Of a stretch of 7,389 nt of DNA, positions 4,433-7,389 are shown one piece after another. A program made the position numbers and the translations under genes. This stretch comes from JAWLDB01 sp041686915 (GTDB lineage: Bacteria; Bacillota; UBA994; UBA5500). The first letter of the stretch is position 1. Every line of letters begins with the position of its first letter. The stretch spans positions 1 to 7,389 of the forward strand of contig JAWLDB010000138.1 in assembly GCA_041686915.1 (NCBI GenBank), written 5' to 3'. Under the pieces are notes generated by a model. The model was not told where the DNA came from, did not search any database, and saw only the letters and a program-made list of their open reading frames with translations.

Positions 4433-5620
4433 ATGTCTGGAAACCAGAACAGTCGCCTGCGCTGCATTGCGGCTGTTCTAGTGTGTGTAGTGATGTTATT
4501 ACAGCAGCCGTTAGCAACCCTGGCTAGGGCACCGTTCATTCCGATTCCTCCCGTTGTTAAGCCGCCTCCACACCCATTACCACCACCGGCACCTACCAAC
4601 CTGCAAGTGACAGCCACAACGACCAGCAGCCTGACTATTAGTTGGACAGCCTCGGGAGGGGCTAGCGGCTACTACTCGACCCAGAACCCGGGCAGCAAAG
4701 GCAAGGCTGCCATGGGGCAGGCCAACGCAAAGGACCTGACGACAACCAGCTATAAAGTGAGCGGCCTAAGCGCCAACACCACCTACTACCTGGCAGTGAG
4801 CACGGTTAACCTGGTTGGTGAGTCACCGCTCTCGGGCTTGCTTACTGCCAAGACAAGTGCACCCGTCGTACTACCACCCGTTCAGCCTCCACCTGTGGTA
4901 ATCCCACCACTAGTGCTAACGCCGGCAGTCCCCAGCGGACTAACTGTCACCGAAGCTGAAGCCACCACAATCAAGGTAACATGGGAACCAGTTGGCAAAG
5001 CTACCGGATATTATCTCTCCTGCATAGGCAGGCAGCTTGGCCGCGATCAGCAACGAACCGGAGAATATCTAACGGTGAATGGCTTTAAGGTATATGCCCC
5101 GGTCATGAAAGGCGGCAAGCTGGTTTCCGGCCAGTTGGATATCCCGGGACTACCGTTACTACCGGTGACGATGCAGGGCAATTACCTGAAGCTCGCTGCT
5201 CCGGTCAGCTGCTCAGCTGGCGAGGCGACGGTCGTTGTCAGCGACGTGAACATTGACGCTACCACAGGCAAGCTGGCCATGCCACCGCGCATCTCGCTCA
5301 GTCTTAGCATTCCGGGTGTTTCCCAGAGCGGAGTACCGGTAGTGCAGCTGACGAGCGCCGGCTTGACACCGGCTGGCTTGGTGAATGCAGTAAACGTTGA
5401 GCTGCAGGTAGGTGAATACAGCTTATCTGCGCCAGCGCTAAGCCTGAACCTGGCAGCGGCAGATCCGTCACTCAGCCAGACCAACGGCACGATGGAGATG
5501 TCACTAGGCAGCCTGCAGGACCCACAGCTGAAAGTTGCTGCTGCGCAGCTGAAGGACAACAAGGGTAAAGCATGGACGCCACTGGCTGCTAGCGTCAGCA
5601 ACAAGCAGGCGCGAGTCTGA
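4433..5620 (+). CDS. Secreted FnIII surface protein, 5' fragment of a decayed gene
   Basis: This 395-codon open frame encodes the N-terminal part of an exported protein. It has a signal peptide (charged RLR at 8-10, hydrophobic core around 11-24, likely cleavage after LARA at 33), a proline-rich linker (34-54), one full FnIII domain (about 53-142; W71, Y80-Y81 and the YKVSGLSANTTYYLAVS strand are characteristic), and a second proline-rich linker (about 143-165). A second FnIII domain starts at about 166 and is cut short at about 196. The remainder, rich in Val, Ala, Leu and Ser, has no recognised domain. ATG 4433 follows GAGGGG by 8 bases. The frame ends at TGA 5618-5620, but recognisable coding continues in another frame at once, so this stop is a frameshift product. 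The protein was probably a cell-surface or extracellular adhesion or matrix component; no sortase or S-layer motif is visible. Confidence 0.75.
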   Translation: MSGNQNSRLRCIAAVLVCVVMLLQQPLATLARAPFIPIPPVVKPPPHPLPPPAPTNLQVTATTTSSLTISWTASGGASGYYSTQNPGSKGKAAMGQANAKDLTTTSYKVSGLSANTTYYLAVSTVNLVGESPLSGLLTAKTSAPVVLPPVQPPPVVIPPLVLTPAVPSGLTVTEAEATTIKVTWEPVGKATGYYLSCIGRQLGRDQQRTGEYLTVNGFKVYAPVMKGGKLVSGQLDIPGLPLLPVTMQGNYLKLAAPVSCSAGEATVVVSDVNIDATTGKLAMPPRISLSLSIPGVSQSGVPVVQLTSAGLTPAGLVNAVNVELQVGEYSLSAPALSLNLAAADPSLSQTNGTMEMSLGSLQDPQLKVAAAQLKDNKGKAWTPLAASVSNKQARV

Positions 5621-5913
5621 GCAGTGACAAGACCAAGCAGCATGCGCCTACGCGAGCCAGTATGGTCAAAGCAGCGCCTGTGAAGTCAGGCGGCAAGGCT
5701 GTAGCCGCTACTGGCCTGGGAGATAAGCTCTATCAGCTGGGGCAGAGTGGTCCGCTCTTCCAGTTTGACCCGCTAGGGCGAGCTTGGGTGCAGACCAAGG
5801 CCACCAAGTATGATTACCAGGCACTGGCTAATAAGCCGGTGGCAGAGCTAAACTTCCATGACGAGGTCCGGCTGAAGCAAGGTTTGCGTTTGCTCTTAAG
5901 CAGATGCCGGTAA
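5611..5913 (+). pseudogene. FnIII pseudogene fragment, second frame
   Basis: This continues the protein after the break near 5605-5617. The frame reads ASLSSDKTKQHAPTRASMVK and later LYQLGQSGPLFQFDPLGRAW and YDYQALANKPVAELNFHDEV. After about 5880 the reading becomes leucine- and arginine-rich and stops at 5911-5913, which suggests a further shift near 5880. Confidence 0.6.
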
Positions 5914-6098
5914 ACAGCTACCCCTACTTCACCATTCCACCCGAGGGCAATGGCAAGGTAAGCTTCCGTGTGAATGGCTGCCAAGGGCAGGGCTTCGTCG
6001 TAGAGGCTAACAGACTATCCACCGTTGCGCTGGGCGAGAACACTGCTGATAGCCTCAACTGGGTGAGATGGCGGTTGAAGCTCGCGGCATTAAGCTAG
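5880..6098 (+). pseudogene. FnIII pseudogene fragment, third frame
   Basis: The reading RFAFALKQMPVNSYPYFTIP continues with PPEGNGKVSFRVNG and VVEANRLSTVALGENTADSL. Coding character is lost after about 6060, where WVRWRLKLAALS leads to a stop at 6096-6098. The real continuation is in the next frame. Confidence 0.6.
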
Positions 6099-6130
6099 TC
6101 CGAGAGGCAGGCCAAACTGCCCTGGTGTAG
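6062..6130 (+). pseudogene. FnIII pseudogene fragment, short segment
   Basis: GEMAVEARGIKLVREAGQTA followed by LV reads like ordinary coding and joins the end of the preceding fragment. It ends at TAG 6128-6130, which overlaps the start of the next fragment (GVAGAIDLADDI from 6124 in another frame). Confidence 0.5.
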
Positions 6131-6492
6131 CAGGTGCCATTGACTTGGCTGATGACATCCCGATCAACGCCAGCTAGGATGCCGATGGCTTCCTGATAGA
6201 AGGCGTGTTTGATGCAGGTAGCGCGCAACTGAACGTAGATAAGTCTGGTGCCAATCTCGATTTCAGCTATGAGGGTGTAGTCAAGGTTGAGGGGTTCATC
6301 AACGTACATCAGCCTGACAGCAGGACCTTCGAGTTGCAGGGTGAATGTAAAGCCGAGTTCGACCTTGGCAAAGACTCTGTGGGAGGCACCATCGATGCTG
6401 CGTTCCGCGTAGGCAAGCTGAGCGGCAAGTCGTTCTGGGGTGCCAGCCTCAGCTACACGGCTTCTGAAATGCACCTGTGTTTGGCCCACTAA
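6124..6492 (+). pseudogene. FnIII pseudogene fragment with in-frame stop
   Basis: GVAGAIDLADDIPINAS runs into TAG (6175-6177), then continues in the same frame with DADGFLIEGVFDAGSAQLNV through FELQGECKAEFDLGKDSVGG to ASLSYTASEM. This is a plain nonsense change inside otherwise convincing coding sequence. The frame becomes HLCLAH and stops at 6490-6492, while coding resumes in another frame (VFGPLKIESLTG from 6477). Confidence 0.6.
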
Positions 6493-6693
6493 AGATAGAG
6501 TCGTTGACTGGCATGATCGGGCACAACCTGCAGCTGCCCAGGAACCCAGACGGCTCGTACGCATATGATGACAACATCAACATTCTGACGTACCCGGTTG
6601 TGTTCAACAACAAGACCTTCCTGGTGGCGAAGACGACTCTCAGCATGAAGGAGCTCATTAAGCTGGAAGACGCCATGCTCGTGCTCGAGTCCG
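6477..6693 (+). pseudogene. FnIII pseudogene fragment
   Basis: The reading VFGPLKIESLTGMIGHNLQL continues with PRNPDGSYAYDDNINILTYP, VVFNNKTFLVAKTTLSMKEL and MLVLESG. The nominal frame stays open to 6935, but after about 6693 the composition turns non-coding-like (Cys, Arg and Ser runs) and better readings exist in the other frames. Confidence 0.55.
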
Positions 6694-6952
6694 GACTTCT
6701 ATGCAGGTCTCTGGTTCAGTCTATCTCTGGACAGCAAAACCGGGAGCACGAGATGAACCAAGCAGCTGGACCAAACTGGCTGACGGCTATGTGCTCTATA
6801 GCCATCCAGGCAGGCTGGCGTTTAAAATCACTGAGCTCCAAAAGTGGAGCCCAAGGGTCCGTTCTTGCGTGCGTGCGCGGCAGGGGCGAGGCGGTAAGAA
6901 ATTTTCGTTCTATGGGCGTATGTTGGCTCATATAATGTTAGAAGAAGATTAG
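6694..6952 (+). pseudogene. FnIII pseudogene terminal fragments
   Basis: Frame one gives DFYAGLWFSLSLDSKTGSTR up to TGA 6754-6756. From about 6745 the next frame gives DEPSSWTKLADGYVLYSHPG and RLAFKITELQKW, ending at TAG 6950-6952. The last part (VRSCVRARQGRGGKK) looks scrambled, so a further indel around 6850-6895 is likely. Confidence 0.5.
6931..6936 (+). promoter_or_regulatory. Possible -10 box for the YbjN gene
   Basis: A perfect TATAAT lies 64 bases upstream of the GTG start. The best spaced -35 candidate (TTCTAT, 6908-6913) is weak. The box falls inside the decayed gene's tail, so it could be chance. Confidence 0.3.
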
Positions 6953-7000
6953 GCAGCTACGAACGGCTATAACCACAAATATAGCGAGGGAGGGCTTGCT

Positions 7001-7389
7001 GTGACTGAACGGGAAATGTTTGGCATTATAACTCGCTGGTTCCGGGAAGATGATTGGGTCTTTGATGCTGACGTGGACAAAATGCTTGTAAGAACGGGTA
7101 TTACGGGAGCGAATGGGCAGTTCCGGATGTATGTGAGTGTACGGAACGAATCAGTAGTAGTACATACCATGTCTCCCACTAGCATTCCGGCCAATCTGCG
7201 TGGCGCAATAGCTGAATACCTAGCCAGGGTGAACTATGGGTTGACGAGCGGGAACTTCGAGATGGACTTTGATGATGGCGAGGTCAGGTATAAGACCAGC
7301 TTCGTCGCCAGAGGCGGGCATATTGAGGCCTGGATGGTGCAGCACCTGGTCATGCTGAACTGTATGATGATGGATAAGTATTACCCCGG
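7001..7389 (+). CDS. YbjN-family protein, partial at 3' end
   Basis: The YbjN family has a fold like that of type III secretion chaperones, but its molecular role is poorly defined. The open frame gives 129 residues before the window edge. Recognisable features are an N-terminal helix followed by RWFREDDWVFD (12-22), a beta-strand region RMYVSVRNESVVVHT (42-56), IPANLRGAIAEYLARVNYGL (62-81) and NFEMDFDDGEVRYKTS (85-100), the last typical of YbjN proteins. GTG 7001 is preceded by GGAGGG with a 6-base spacer. No signal peptide is present, so the protein is probably cytoplasmic. It follows the broken FnIII gene by 48 bases in the same direction. It may once have been cotranscribed with that gene or may have its own weak promoter. 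Confidence 0.83.
   Translation, partial: MTEREMFGIITRWFREDDWVFDADVDKMLVRTGITGANGQFRMYVSVRNESVVVHTMSPTSIPANLRGAIAEYLARVNYGLTSGNFEMDFDDGEVRYKTSFVARGGHIEAWMVQHLVMLNCMMMDKYYP

Larger units (their letters stand above)
4433..6952 (+). pseudogene. Whole decayed FnIII surface-protein gene
   Basis: The entire stretch reads as one ancestral gene broken by several frameshifts and one in-frame stop. Successive protein-like segments occur in shifting frames: 4433-5617, then about 5611-5880, about 5880-6060, 6062-6127, 6124-6480, about 6474-6693, 6694-6753 and about 6745-6952. Each new frame begins where the previous one ends, and the composition stays alike (secreted-type, beta-rich, many Gly, Ser, Val and Asp). 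Flanking genes on both sides are intact, which argues against poor sequence quality as the only cause. The final stop is taken as TAG 6950-6952, but the true ancestral end is uncertain. Confidence 0.75.

Noticed and set aside
5182..5643. Minus-strand 153-codon open frame
   Set aside because: It mirrors the FnIII gene; its composition (Ser, Cys, Leu runs) is what the antisense of this sequence would give.
6055..6564. Minus-strand 169-codon open frame across the decayed region
   Set aside because: It looks like the longest frame locally, but the plus-strand fragments read as coherent protein over the same bases, and no start signal is seen.
4433..6952. Programmed frameshifting to express the broken FnIII gene
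   Set aside because: There are too many shifts in both directions, no consistent slippery sequences with downstream structures, and an additional plain nonsense codon.

Overview
The window looks like chromosomal DNA from a Gram-positive, Firmicutes-type bacterium, most plausibly a clostridial or Peptococcaceae-like lineage. That placement is an inference from three things: a CpsB/CpsC/CpsD-type exopolysaccharide control module, a textbook PyrR attenuation leader, and strong AAGGAGG-type ribosome binding sites combined with TTG and GTG starts. No species can be named from the sequence alone.

Region 1-2443 (minus strand) is the regulatory module of a surface polysaccharide locus. In transcription order it holds a PHP-family tyrosine phosphatase (CpsB/YwqE type), a 425-bp spacer packed with REP-like inverted repeats, a Wzz/CpsC-type chain-length and kinase-activator membrane protein, and a BY-kinase (CpsD/CapB type) that runs off the left edge. 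Kinase, membrane activator and phosphatase normally form one phosphorylation cycle that tunes polysaccharide polymerisation and export.

Region 2546-3078 (minus strand) is a self-contained unit and the most interesting part of the window. It has a near-consensus sigma-A promoter (TTGACG, 17 bp, TATACT), a PyrR-binding hairpin, an 11-bp antiterminator pairing, a strong U-tailed terminator, and then a single unrecognised 108-aa gene followed by a hairpin. PyrR attenuators normally precede pyrimidine biosynthesis or uptake genes. Here one appears to control an orphan gene directly upstream of a polysaccharide control operon, whose precursors are nucleotide sugars.

Region 3107-4238 (minus strand) encodes a DUF3825-type protein whose ribosome binding site points at an ATA codon rather than at a normal start. 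A divergent intergenic region (4239-4432) follows, with a tandem heptamer repeat.

Region 4433-6952 (plus strand) is a large secreted fibronectin type III surface protein in advanced decay. The first 395 codons are open and carry a signal peptide, proline-rich linkers, one full FnIII domain and one gutted FnIII domain. The rest survives as consecutive fragments in all three frames. Region 7001-7389 (plus strand) is the start of an apparently intact YbjN-family gene that runs off the right edge.
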